A stretch of 43,911 nt of DNA. Source: Bacillota bacterium (GTDB lineage Bacteria > Armatimonadota > HRBIN16). The notes under the pieces were generated by a model, which saw only the letters and a list, made by a program, of their open reading frames with translations, was not told the DNA's origin and made no database searches. Positions 1 through 8,368 of the stretch are shown here, one piece after another. How positions within the stretch are numbered: position 1 is the first letter of the stretch; each line of letters begins with the position of its first letter. A program made the translations under genes and the position numbers. The stretch covers positions 1 through 43,911 of the forward strand of contig JAIMBJ010000030.1 of assembly GCA_023511455.1 (NCBI GenBank), read 5' to 3'.

Positions 1-334
1 AGAACGTCCCAGCCCCTCGGCGGTGTGTGGAAAGAGTGTATCATGTTCTCTTTCCCACGTCTATACTAACAGAGCGTCAGCGAAGCATCTCGTTTCTGCC
101 CATCGATGCTTTCCGAGAGTCCTTAATTCGCCCAGAATAACAAAGGATGCACCAGGAATGACACATTACGGCTGTTTACAACTCGATCGTGGTTTTCACC
201 GGGTAACGCGGTGCCTTCCAAAAAATTCGCCAGCGAGAGAGGGCGTTCCTGCGGGACAGAGCGTGGTTGCAGGGGGTGCGGCACGGGGACGGGTAAGCAA
301 CTTACCCGTCCCTGCCAGATTGAAGCCGAGGGTT
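1..334. other. Intergenic region at left edge
   Basis: No convincing gene is seen here. The only long plus-strand frame runs antisense into the next gene and has no clear ribosome binding site or recognisable domain. The one structured element is the inverted repeat at 286-312, listed separately. The rest shows no promoter or repeat that I can support. Confidence 0.6.
286..312 (-). terminator. Perfect 12-bp stem hairpin downstream of the 335-1309 gene
   Basis: GGGACGGGTAAG (286-297) and CTTACCCGTCCC (301-312) are perfect inverted repeats around a CAA loop. The hairpin starts 22 bases beyond the stop codon of the minus-strand gene, where a terminator would lie. There is no T-run after the stem on the minus strand, so it could end transcription weakly, protect the mRNA 3' end, or simply be a repeat. 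Confidence 0.5.
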
Positions 335-1309
335 TTACTCCTCCACCATCCGTCCAAAGTTCCTGACCAGAATACCGAAGTCGAACAGGCTCACTTCTCC
401 GTCACCGTCCAGGTCGCCGAAGAAGATGTCGAAGAAGCTCAGCTCCCGAACGCTGCCGTCTCCCATCTCCACGTCCTTTTGCACCGCAGGCAACGCGCTA
501 CCGAAGAAGAGCACCAGGTCATAGCTGCCGTCCGGCACGTCAGGGTCGGCCTCGAAATCGCCGTCCTCGTCCAGTTCCACGTGCTGCACATCGGCGATTT
601 CTCCGTCAGGGGTACGGATTTCCAGTGTGGCATAACGTTTGCCGACATAGGCATCGCTGTTGACATGTCCCGTGATACTGCGTGAATAGAGCCGAAACGC
701 CAGGTCGTCTCTCCCACCGTCGCAGGCGTCGATGAGCGGCTGCGTCCACGGGGGAAACTGCCCTGCAGGGCACAGCTTTACTTCCCGATGCGCCGACCAG
801 CGGAAGTCCTCCTGTTCGGGGCGCGCGCTCTCCTTGTCTGACTCCGAGATCTGGACCCAGTAGTGTTCCTCAGCACGCTGCATGAAGGGCGTCGGCAGGC
901 GGGCGGAGAAGTAGAACACCCGCTTCTGCGTGCAGTCCCATCTGCCGGTGTAGCGGATCACGTCGGGGCGGATGCAAGTGCGGTAAATCGGTTCTGGCGC
1001 CGGCTGACAGGTGCCGGGAATGTTACGGTAGATGGCGATGTAGTAGCTCCATCGTTTGCTGTACTGAGCCGCATTGAGCAACACGCCCCACCAGCTCACC
1101 CGCACGATGGGGCCGGTTTTGGTGCAAACCCAGTCATCCATCGCCACTTTCTCGAGGGGGCGGGGCTGCTCGCAGCTGAACACGCGCGACTCGTGGGAAG
1201 CGAGCTTCCACGTATACGGCTGGTTCCACTTGAAACTCCAGTTGGTTTGTGCCCACGCGCTTACGGTCATGGTAAGCATCGCCAGCACGGGCAAAAGGCG
1301 AACTTTCAT
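335..1309 (-). CDS. Secreted protein of unknown function with a single dockerin-like C-terminal repeat
   Basis: This 324-residue protein starts at ATG 1309, preceded by AAAGGAG in a good position; a longer in-frame start at 1357 would have no such site. The N-terminus is a signal peptide (MKVRLLPVLAMLTMTVSAWA). The central part, rich in Trp, Tyr and Cys, is not recognised. Residues around 220-295 look like a beta-sandwich with an 'LEIRTPDGE' strand, similar in placement to carboxypeptidase-regulatory-like modules. The end is DLDGDGEVSLFDFGILVRNF, a calcium-loop motif of the dockerin type I kind, present once instead of the usual pair. The same tail closes the protease encoded just upstream on the same strand, so both are probably exported and attached or sorted the same way. 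The molecular role of the body is unknown. Confidence 0.75.
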   Translation of the reverse strand: MKVRLLPVLAMLTMTVSAWAQTNWSFKWNQPYTWKLASHESRVFSCEQPRPLEKVAMDDWVCTKTGPIVRVSWWGVLLNAAQYSKRWSYYIAIYRNIPGTCQPAPEPIYRTCIRPDVIRYTGRWDCTQKRVFYFSARLPTPFMQRAEEHYWVQISESDKESARPEQEDFRWSAHREVKLCPAGQFPPWTQPLIDACDGGRDDLAFRLYSRSITGHVNSDAYVGKRYATLEIRTPDGEIADVQHVELDEDGDFEADPDVPDGSYDLVLFFGSALPAVQKDVEMGDGSVRELSFFDIFFGDLDGDGEVSLFDFGILVRNFGRMVEE

Positions 1310-1335
1310 CGTTGGTTTCTCCTTTCGTGGTGTTG

Positions 1336-1361
1336 AGGGATGCCCTGTGCAGGGCATCCCT
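1336..1361 (-). terminator. Perfect 12-bp stem hairpin between the two tail-bearing genes
   Basis: AGGGATGCCCTG (1336-1347) pairs perfectly with CAGGGCATCCCT (1350-1361) around a two-base TG spacer. It lies 8 bases beyond the protease stop codon (1370-1372) and before the ribosome binding site of the next gene. No T-run follows on the minus strand. It may terminate or stabilise the protease mRNA, or be an interspersed palindrome. Confidence 0.5.
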
Positions 1362-1369
1362 GTTGCTTC

Positions 1370-4300
1370 TCAGTCGTCCCCAATCGCGCCGAAGTTGCGC
1401 ACGAGGATGCCGAAGTCGAATAGCGTCACCTCGTCATCTCCGTCCAAATCGGCGCTGGGGTTCCAGTTGCTGTCGCCCGGCAGGCTGCCGAAGGCTGCCA
1501 CCAGCTCACCGAAGTCGAATAGCGTCACCTCGTTATCGCCATCCACGTCGCCGTTGACCACGCTGAAGTCCACGGTGACATCGCCGGTGATGGCGACCCT
1601 CGGGCGGGTGTGTCGCAGCCAGTGCGACGCCTTCGCCGCCACGTCGAACGTGCCGTTGCGCGTGGTATTGAAAGAGTACTGGCTGCTGCCGTTCAGGGTG
1701 ACGACGTGTGTCTCCAACGGGCTGGTGTCACCCGGGTTGCGGATTTCAATGGTGACCGAGACAGTACTGGGGTCTCCGCTGAAGTCCTGCAGGTCCACCG
1801 TACCGCTGACCTTGCGAGTGCTTGCCGCCACGGTGAGCGTGCCGGTGCTACTGCTGGGGTTGAGCGGGTCATCCCCGGCGAAGACGACCTCGATGGTGTG
1901 CGCGCCAAGTGCTGCGCCTGCGGGGATGGTATAGCCGATGCTGGCGACGCCGCTGGAGTTGGTGGTGGCGTTGCCTACCGCCGAGCCGTCCACCTTGAAC
2001 TGCAGGGTGCGTCCCACAATCAACGCGCCGTCGTGTGCTCGGCGCAGGGTTGCGCTCAGCGTCACGGAGGAGCCTCGCGTGCCCGACGCATCGGCTACCG
2101 AGACGGTGGTATCGGCATATCGGCGGAAGGTGGCACTGCCGGAGCTGCCGTGGTAATCGGCGTCGCCACCGAATGACGCGCTCATCGGCACGTTGCCCAG
2201 CACGCCTGCCGTCACCGTCCACGCGCGGGAGGCGACCCCTGAGCTGTTGGTGTTCGCGCTGCCGGCGTTGCTGCCATCCACGTTGAACTGTACGGTTTTG
2301 CTTGCCAGCACCGCATTATCCGAAACGCGCCGGAGCGTGGCTCGCAGTACCACCGAGTGACCGATGGTGCCGGACGCATTGTCTACTGTCAGCGAAGTGG
2401 TGTATCTGGTCGCCACGGTGTAACTGGGACTGTATGACCAGTTGCCCGCCACGTCGCGAGCCGCGAACTGGATACGGTTGACAGACGCGCTCTGCTGGTT
2501 GAAGGGCACGTTCGGCGCGCTAATGGTCTGGAAGGCGTTGGTGCCATCCGAACCCGTGATCGTGCCCAACTGCCACCCGCTCCACGTCGATCCTCCATCC
2601 GTAGAATAGCGATACCAGCCCCCACTGGAGATACTTAACCCCGACAGGATATCCCGCACCTGCACGATGCAGGTCGGCGTGAGCCCGGTGCTGCCCACGT
2701 CGGTCACGGAGAAGTTCTGCCAGTCCTGCGGGATAGTGGTGTCGATCTTAACGACCTGCCAGCCGCTGTCGCTGTAGTTGCCTGCACGGTCGTAGGCGCG
2801 GAAGTAGACCTGGTTCTCGCCGCTACCGCCCTCCTGATTGAAGGGCACGCTCGCGGCGTAGATCCACTCCAGCGCGGTGCTGCCGTTCGAAGCGACGGTA
2901 CTACATGCGAACGGTCCCTGTGTCCCCGTGCCAGCCGTCCAGTACCAGTAGTACAGCGCACTGGTGTTCAGTCCGGAAAGCTCGTCCCGCACCTTGATCC
3001 AGCAGGAAGGCGCGGAGGTGTTCGCCCAGTCGGGCCAGAAGTCCTGCCAGTTGGTCGGGCTCGTACCGTCCACGATGATGGTGTTGGTGACACTCCCGTC
3101 GGCGCCGTTGATGGAGCGCACGCGGTAGCGGACGCTCTTGCTGCCTTCGCTGGTACCGCGAAGGTTCCACACGAGGCGTCGCCAGTAGCCGGCAGGGATG
3201 TTGCCCTGATTCATACCGGAGAGATTGCCGAGATTGAAACTCTCCTCTGCGCCGTTGGGGGCGTACCGCACGTAGGTCATGCTGTTGCGGCTGATGCCCG
3301 AGCTGAGCAGGGAGATGTCCCCGAACACACCCGACGCCACGAAGGAGTCGGCGCGCGCCCAGCCGATGACGTCGAAATCTACATTCGGCTTCACCGCCAC
3401 AGGGGTTTGAAAGACCTGCGTGATATTCGGGTTGACCGCTCCATACACCGCGCGCACCGCCACCGACCACGACTGCGAAGAACCTTCGCGTTGCGCGTAG
3501 GTGTACACCTTGATACGGTAGTCACCCGCACCCGCATTGGTGATGGTGATGACCTCTACGTTATCCCGCGAGGAGAGGGAAGACCACTCCCCGGTGGCGC
3601 CGCTGGAGAAGGGGGCTCTATCCAGATAGATGTCGAGGTCGTTCTTGAGGGCGACACTACCACCCGATGGGGCGGGAGCGTCGGGATAGACCAGCACCAC
3701 GCGCAGCAAGGTGGCGGTCTGCGGCAGGTTGAAGTCCACCGTGCGAAGGTCGCCAGTACCGCCGTTGTTCCACCACCACACGTGCCACCAGCCGTCCACG
3801 TTGTAATGCGAGAGCATGGCGTCGACCTTGCCCCGTCCCTGAGCGGCGGAGCTGACGCCGAGGTCAATCGTGTTGGCGAGGATGACCGCTTTGGTCGCCC
3901 ACGCGGGGAAGTTGTAATGCCCGATCATGCCCGCCACCAACCCGGCGACATGCGGAGTAGCCATCGAGGTGCCGCTCCAGCCGTACCTGTAACCAGAATT
4001 GTTCGTGTTGCTCAGAGAATCGATCCACGAGCCGGGCGCCACCACGTCGGGCTTTACACGACCGTCACCCGTTGCGCCTCTCGACGAGTAGTCCGTCACG
4101 CGGTCTACATAGTTCGGGTCGTCGTCGTAAATCGCGCCGACGGTGAACGCGCCCTTCGCCACGCCGGGGGCGCTGATGGTGTTCGCACCAGGACCGTCGT
4201 TTCCCGCGGCAATCACCGGCACGATGTTTTGCTGGAAAATCTCATCCACCTTGCGGGACTGCGCATCCGTACCGGCGAGGTTCGTGCCGCTGGAACCACC

Positions 4301-5641
4301 GCTGTAGTTGAACACCTGGCGGCTGTAGCGTGCTTCACGTCCCTGCATATCCAGCAAACCCTCGTACACCGAGTTGCCTTCCGCGACACCGCGCCCGTCC
4401 GCTGCGCGACGGAACACCTTGCTGATGAGGAGGTCATAGCCATCCACGTTGGTATCCTGCAGCCCCTGCGCCGTACCGCGATAGCGTGCCTGAATGCCGC
4501 CTTCGCCCATAAAAGTGCCCGTCACGTGCGTGCCGTGACCGTGCACGTCGTCCCACCAGTTGGTCTCAGTGGTGCGGTTATAGCCGGCGGTGCCTCCCCA
4601 GATGTTGTTGAGGTCCCAGTGGAAGCTGAGCCCCGTGTCCATTACCCCCGCCTTGATGGGGCGTCCGCCCTCGGGACGTCCGTCGTGCTGGTAATACCAC
4701 AGCAGGTCCGCGCTGATGGACGCCTGTGACTCGGTGTGCATGGCGTATGCGGGACGCACCGGCTCCACAAACAGCACCGCGTTTATGTCCAGCAGGCGGT
4801 TGATGGAAGCAGCGTCCGCCTCCACATACATCACCGCCAACGAGGGGTCGTAGGTGCCTGTCTCCGCCACCAGCGCGGACACCGCCCCGCGTGCGCCCTC
4901 ATCGGGCGCGAAGAGGTTGACATACAGCCCGATGCGCTCGCTGGTCTGCCCGCCCATAAATAGAAGCAGTTCGGGGTCCAGCTTCTGGAGGGGGTAGGGC
5001 TGACCGACCCAGCGCACCTGCGGATGCGCCGACACGGCGTTCAGCGCGTCTACCGGAATGCGCGCCTGGTAGGCGTTGTGCGGGTAGAAGCCGAACAGCT
5101 CCACCCCGCGCTCCTGCAGCCACGCCTGCATGCCCTCATCCAGCCTGTCGTTGAGCAGAATGAAGGCGTACACCGCGCGTTTCGCATCCATGCCCTGCGC
5201 CGAGAGCGCTGTAGACTGCGCCAGCTGCGCCAGCGCGGGCTGCAGCTTCTCGCCCTCGGGGGGCACGTACTCTCCGCTCAAAAACGCCAGCGCGACCCTC
5301 TCGCCTTTGGTGCCGAAAGGCAGAGGGAAGCGACCGGCTTGCACCACACCCTCGTTGCCCAGCCCCAGTCCTTCCCGCACATACGCAGGACCGACAGGTC
5401 GGTTGGCGTTGGCTTTTTCGGGGCGGGTGTGCGCCACAGAGGTTTGATACTGCAAGGGGGGATCCAGACCGGGGATAGCCAGCAGCATATCCAGCGGGCT
5501 ACCCGGCATGAAGGGAAAGCCTCCCGAAGGGGGAGGGGACTGCTTCGCCTGCTGTGAGTGCGAAAGCGGTGCCTGAACGGTGAGGAGCAGCATCGCCATC
5601 GCCCATCCCGCAGGCAGAAGCCTGAAAGATTTGAGCCTCAT
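1370..5641 (-). CDS. Secreted subtilisin-like (S8) serine protease with Ig-like repeats and dockerin-like tail
   Basis: The protein has 1423 residues, starts at ATG 5641 behind AAGGAGG, and has a signal peptide (residues 1-29). The S8 catalytic domain carries Asp335 (AGVMDTG), His369 (HGHGTHVTG), the oxyanion Asn481 (AAGNDGPG) and Ser559 (GTSMATPHVAG), so it should be active. Residues about 100-300 form a propeptide-like region. The domain after the catalytic part (about 640-740) resembles the P/proprotein-convertase-like beta-sandwich. Two repeats containing 'VRDxLSGL' follow (about 870-1070), then two Ig-like repeats with 'LRR' and 'TNSSGVAS' (about 1080-1275), then a carboxypeptidase-regulatory-like module (TIEIRNPGDTSPLETH). 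The tail has two dockerin-like loops (DVDGDNEVTLFDF and DLDGDDEVTLFDF). It is probably an extracellular or surface-held protease. The substrate is unknown. Confidence 0.95.
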   Translation of the reverse strand: MRLKSFRLLPAGWAMAMLLLTVQAPLSHSQQAKQSPPPSGGFPFMPGSPLDMLLAIPGLDPPLQYQTSVAHTRPEKANANRPVGPAYVREGLGLGNEGVVQAGRFPLPFGTKGERVALAFLSGEYVPPEGEKLQPALAQLAQSTALSAQGMDAKRAVYAFILLNDRLDEGMQAWLQERGVELFGFYPHNAYQARIPVDALNAVSAHPQVRWVGQPYPLQKLDPELLLFMGGQTSERIGLYVNLFAPDEGARGAVSALVAETGTYDPSLAVMYVEADAASINRLLDINAVLFVEPVRPAYAMHTESQASISADLLWYYQHDGRPEGGRPIKAGVMDTGLSFHWDLNNIWGGTAGYNRTTETNWWDDVHGHGTHVTGTFMGEGGIQARYRGTAQGLQDTNVDGYDLLISKVFRRAADGRGVAEGNSVYEGLLDMQGREARYSRQVFNYSGGSSGTNLAGTDAQSRKVDEIFQQNIVPVIAAGNDGPGANTISAPGVAKGAFTVGAIYDDDPNYVDRVTDYSSRGATGDGRVKPDVVAPGSWIDSLSNTNNSGYRYGWSGTSMATPHVAGLVAGMIGHYNFPAWATKAVILANTIDLGVSSAAQGRGKVDAMLSHYNVDGWWHVWWWNNGGTGDLRTVDFNLPQTATLLRVVLVYPDAPAPSGGSVALKNDLDIYLDRAPFSSGATGEWSSLSSRDNVEVITITNAGAGDYRIKVYTYAQREGSSQSWSVAVRAVYGAVNPNITQVFQTPVAVKPNVDFDVIGWARADSFVASGVFGDISLLSSGISRNSMTYVRYAPNGAEESFNLGNLSGMNQGNIPAGYWRRLVWNLRGTSEGSKSVRYRVRSINGADGSVTNTIIVDGTSPTNWQDFWPDWANTSAPSCWIKVRDELSGLNTSALYYWYWTAGTGTQGPFACSTVASNGSTALEWIYAASVPFNQEGGSGENQVYFRAYDRAGNYSDSGWQVVKIDTTIPQDWQNFSVTDVGSTGLTPTCIVQVRDILSGLSISSGGWYRYSTDGGSTWSGWQLGTITGSDGTNAFQTISAPNVPFNQQSASVNRIQFAARDVAGNWSYSPSYTVATRYTTSLTVDNASGTIGHSVVLRATLRRVSDNAVLASKTVQFNVDGSNAGSANTNSSGVASRAWTVTAGVLGNVPMSASFGGDADYHGSSGSATFRRYADTTVSVADASGTRGSSVTLSATLRRAHDGALIVGRTLQFKVDGSAVGNATTNSSGVASIGYTIPAGAALGAHTIEVVFAGDDPLNPSSSTGTLTVAASTRKVSGTVDLQDFSGDPSTVSVTIEIRNPGDTSPLETHVVTLNGSSQYSFNTTRNGTFDVAAKASHWLRHTRPRVAITGDVTVDFSVVNGDVDGDNEVTLFDFGELVAAFGSLPGDSNWNPSADLDGDDEVTLFDFGILVRNFGAIGDD

Positions 5642-5971
5642 CGAGATTCCTCCTTGTTTTCAGGGATGGCCTGCTGCTCTTACCCGGCACCGGTCGGAAC
5701 AGCGTGGTTAACCCTGATGCGTCACGGCTACTTCTATCACGCTAACATTTAGCTTCGCCATATTGTATCACATCCCCGTTGCAAAAACACGTGTTTTCGC
5801 GGGTTAATGCAATTATTTTGGAAAATATTCCTGCGGCTGTCGTGTGACAAACTTCCGGACTCTTCGGGCGTGAGGGTTTTCCCCGTTTCCGCGCGTGGCA
5901 GTAGGCAAAACCGCATCGCTGCGCTCCTTTTCGACTATGACGGGCAGGCGCTAAAGGTCATCCCTTAGGAG
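5642..5971. other. Intergenic region upstream of the S8 protease
   Basis: This 330-base gap separates two minus-strand genes. It holds the protease ribosome binding site, a candidate extended -10 promoter and a perfect palindrome (AAAACACGTGTTTT, 5784-5797), each described separately. Nothing else coding or structured was found between about 5800 and 5971. Confidence 0.6.
5762..5790 (-). promoter_or_regulatory. Candidate extended -10 promoter of the S8 protease, with a palindrome over the -35 region
   Basis: On the minus strand, TGATACAAT (TACAAT at 5767-5762) forms an extended -10 element about 120 bases before the protease start. The -35 position (GTGTTT) is poor, as often seen with extended -10 promoters. 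The perfect 14-bp palindrome AAAACACGTGTTTT (5784-5797) covers the -35 position and could be an operator. The call rests on sequence alone. Confidence 0.4.
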
Positions 5972-7165
5972 CTACCGTCTCTCCCGCTGCACACGGATGG
6001 AGTCTCCAAACGCCCAGCCACACAGCACCCCAAGCCACAGCAGGTTGGGCGCAAACAGGGCTACCTGTTCGCGTCCGGGCGCATAGCTGAGCAGAAAGCC
6101 CAGTGTCAACCCTACAACCACCCCGACCGCCCGGTTGAGTGTACGGTGGAAAGCGTTCCGGGTAGAGGCTATCAGCAGGTACAGAAACGCCGCCGCATAG
6201 AAAGCAAATAGCCCCAGCACCCCCAGTAGCCCGGCTACCGCCAGACGCGCCTGCGGTACTCCCTGGCGATGAGGCCACCAGACCACCTGCGCGATCGGCT
6301 CCACCGCTCCGCTCAGCGAGATCAACGCGCCCGACATCATGCCTGCCGTGAGCATCAACAGTACCAGCGCCATACTCCATCGGCTGATAAAACCGATGCC
6401 CTGAAACGTGCCATCCACCTCCAGCGCGAGGTACCACGGCGCCAGCACCAGCATCACCACCGCTGCCCATCCGAGTATGGTACCGTAGCGCGCCCATAAA
6501 ATGGCAGGGGGAGAGGTGTAAGACGGCGGCGTGCCGGCGAAGTAACGCTGGCGCAGCAGGGCATCCAGCTTGGACTGTGCGCTCTCCAGACGGGGGTTGC
6601 ACTGCAGGGCACAGGTGAACATGGCGATGGCTTCCTCGATGCGTCGCTCTTGCCTGTACACGTCGCCCAGGATCTCGTATGCCTGTGCGTTGTGGCGGTT
6701 CAGGCGCAATACCCGCTTCGCCAGAGAAGCCGCCTCGTGCAGGCTACCGCGTGCATATGCCAGCATGGCGTTCTGCAGCAGCTGCTGCACTTCCAGTTCC
6801 GCGCTGCGAGCAGACGTGTAGGTAAACGAGAAATCAGTGGTCGTTCGGCGTTGCTGGGTGTGTTGTTGCGAAGAAGCAGGGCGCGAGCGTGGCGGGGGCG
6901 TGCTGCTGGTGGTTCTACCGCTGCCCGTTCGCGCCTGCTGTGCCCGATGGCGCATCAGGTCGTAATCCGCTCGCAGTGACGGGCTGGTCAGCACGCGGTA
7001 TGCCTCGGTAATCTCCTTGAACAGCCGCTCGGCGTCGGGAGAGCGGTTCACGTCCGGATGGTATTTGCGGGCGAGCTCGCGGAACCGCCGACGAATCTGT
7101 TCGTCAGTGGCGTTGGGAGGCACCCCCAGCACCTCGTAGTAGTCTCGCTCCGGCATCCGCAGCAT
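5972..7165 (-). CDS. Membrane-anchored J-domain and TPR protein
   Basis: This 397-residue protein starts at ATG 7165 with AGGAG, three bases after the stop of the PilC-like gene, so the two are probably co-transcribed. Residues 8-70 are a J domain with the HPD motif at 36-38, which in this family stimulates the ATPase of an Hsp70 (DnaK). A linker rich in Ser, Thr and Gln follows, then TPR-like helices (about 125-190: '[22 protein letters not shown]'-type repeat, split over two helices). The C-terminal half has about five hydrophobic segments and is probably in the inner membrane. It lacks the Gly/Phe and zinc domains of DnaJ itself, so it is a specialised co-chaperone. Its position beside two type II/IV pilus platform proteins suggests a role in assembly of that machine, but this is inference. 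Confidence 0.85.
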   Translation of the reverse strand: MLRMPERDYYEVLGVPPNATDEQIRRRFRELARKYHPDVNRSPDAERLFKEITEAYRVLTSPSLRADYDLMRHRAQQARTGSGRTTSSTPPPRSRPASSQQHTQQRRTTTDFSFTYTSARSAELEVQQLLQNAMLAYARGSLHEAASLAKRVLRLNRHNAQAYEILGDVYRQERRIEEAIAMFTCALQCNPRLESAQSKLDALLRQRYFAGTPPSYTSPPAILWARYGTILGWAAVVMLVLAPWYLALEVDGTFQGIGFISRWSMALVLLMLTAGMMSGALISLSGAVEPIAQVVWWPHRQGVPQARLAVAGLLGVLGLFAFYAAAFLYLLIASTRNAFHRTLNRAVGVVVGLTLGFLLSYAPGREQVALFAPNLLWLGVLCGWAFGDSIRVQRERR

Positions 7166-7168
7166 GTG

Positions 7169-8356
7169 TTACTCTCCTAAAAGCGCTCCTCCTCCGCCAG
7201 CGTATCCCTGCCAGAAGCCGATAATCATACTGGCAATCCACAGCGCAATCAATAGATACACGCCCACACTCAGCACGACGACCGCCTGCCCGCTTTTGAC
7301 GTCGGTCTCCTGTTCATAATATTCGGCAACTTTGTCCATCATCGAATCGACATTGCCGGTGCTTTCGCCCGTCCACAGCATGTCCAGCACCAGCCGCGGC
7401 ATCACCCCCGTGCGACGGAAGGCTTCCGATATCGACTGCCCATGCTCTACCTCTCGGATCGCGCCGCGCAGGCGTTTGGTCAGGTAATAGTTGTCGGCGG
7501 CAAGCGCGGCGACGGCAATCGCTCGGGGCAGGGAGACACCTGCGGCGTAGAGCGCAGCCATCGCGCGGCTGAAACGCGCCATCGCCATCTGCCGCACCAG
7601 CCCACCGATGCCCGGCACCATCAGCTTCAGGGAGTCATAAGCCTCCCGCAACGGCGCTACCTGCAACAGGATGCGCACCACCGCTACGACGGCAAGAACC
7701 GCCAGCAGGATTGGTCCCGCCCAGCCGACCGTCTCGCGCAGGTATGGTATTAGCCCCCCGCCGACCACCAGCACAGGGATTTTGGGGATGAAGATGCCCG
7801 CCAGCAGCAGCACTTTGGGGTAGAACGTGCCCGCGCGGATTTTCAGGCGCAGCTTGTAGTCGCGCTCCAGATAGTCCGCAAGGCGTTCCAGCATGTTCTC
7901 CAGCAGCCCGCCCTCTTCGCCCGCCTGAATCAGCGCGAGCTGCAGCTCGTCAAAGACGTGCGGGTGCTTGCTCATCGCCTGCGCCAGCGATTTGCCCGCC
8001 ATCAGGTCGTTCACCACCGCCTGCACCACGCGGCGCAGGCGCGGCTTGCCCGTGTTCTCCGCCACCGAAAGCAGCGCGCGATGGATGGGGATCCCTGCCC
8101 GCACCGCCGTCGCCATCTGGCGGTAGAACACCGCCAAATCGCGCACCGATACGCCCGAGTACACCGGGTAGACCACCTTCTGCATCACGACCTGTTCCGC
8201 CTGTTGCCTGTTCACCGTGCGCTCGGGGCGGACGTCTAACAGCAGTAAGCCCATCTCCCGCACGATGCCCGCCGCGCGACGGGTGTCCTCCGCCTCTACG
8301 AGACCAGTTACCGTGCCGCCCTGCTGATTCTTTGCGGTGTAACGATAGACAGGCAT
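7169..8356 (-). CDS. Type II secretion/type IV pilus inner-membrane platform protein (GspF/PilC family), second copy
   Basis: This 395-residue protein starts at ATG 8356 with AGGGGGAGA, 12 bases after the upstream paralogue. It begins MPVYRYTAKNQQGG, typical of GspF/PilC, and has two T2SSF domains. The first carries 'FYRQMATAVRAGIPIHRAL' and 'LAQAMSKHP..F'; the second carries 'FSRAMAALYAAGVSLPRA' and 'VLDMLWTGESTGNVDSMM'. Three transmembrane segments are visible, near residues 180-200, 215-235 and 365-385. In this family the protein sits in the inner membrane and couples a cytoplasmic ATPase to pilin assembly. No ATPase, secretin or prepilin peptidase gene is in the window; the two pseudopilins here could be substrates. 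Confidence 0.9.
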   Translation of the reverse strand: MPVYRYTAKNQQGGTVTGLVEAEDTRRAAGIVREMGLLLLDVRPERTVNRQQAEQVVMQKVVYPVYSGVSVRDLAVFYRQMATAVRAGIPIHRALLSVAENTGKPRLRRVVQAVVNDLMAGKSLAQAMSKHPHVFDELQLALIQAGEEGGLLENMLERLADYLERDYKLRLKIRAGTFYPKVLLLAGIFIPKIPVLVVGGGLIPYLRETVGWAGPILLAVLAVVAVVRILLQVAPLREAYDSLKLMVPGIGGLVRQMAMARFSRAMAALYAAGVSLPRAIAVAALAADNYYLTKRLRGAIREVEHGQSISEAFRRTGVMPRLVLDMLWTGESTGNVDSMMDKVAEYYEQETDVKSGQAVVVLSVGVYLLIALWIASMIIGFWQGYAGGGGALLGE

Positions 8357-8368
8357 ATCGTTCTCCCC

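Noticed and set aside
23-685. 220-residue plus-strand frame
   Set aside because: It runs antisense through the dockerin-like gene, has no domain or good ribosome binding site, and reads as a GC-rich shadow.
3407-4729. 440-residue plus-strand frame inside the protease gene
   Set aside because: The composition is rich in His, Arg and Val without domains; the minus-strand frame has the complete S8 catalytic set.
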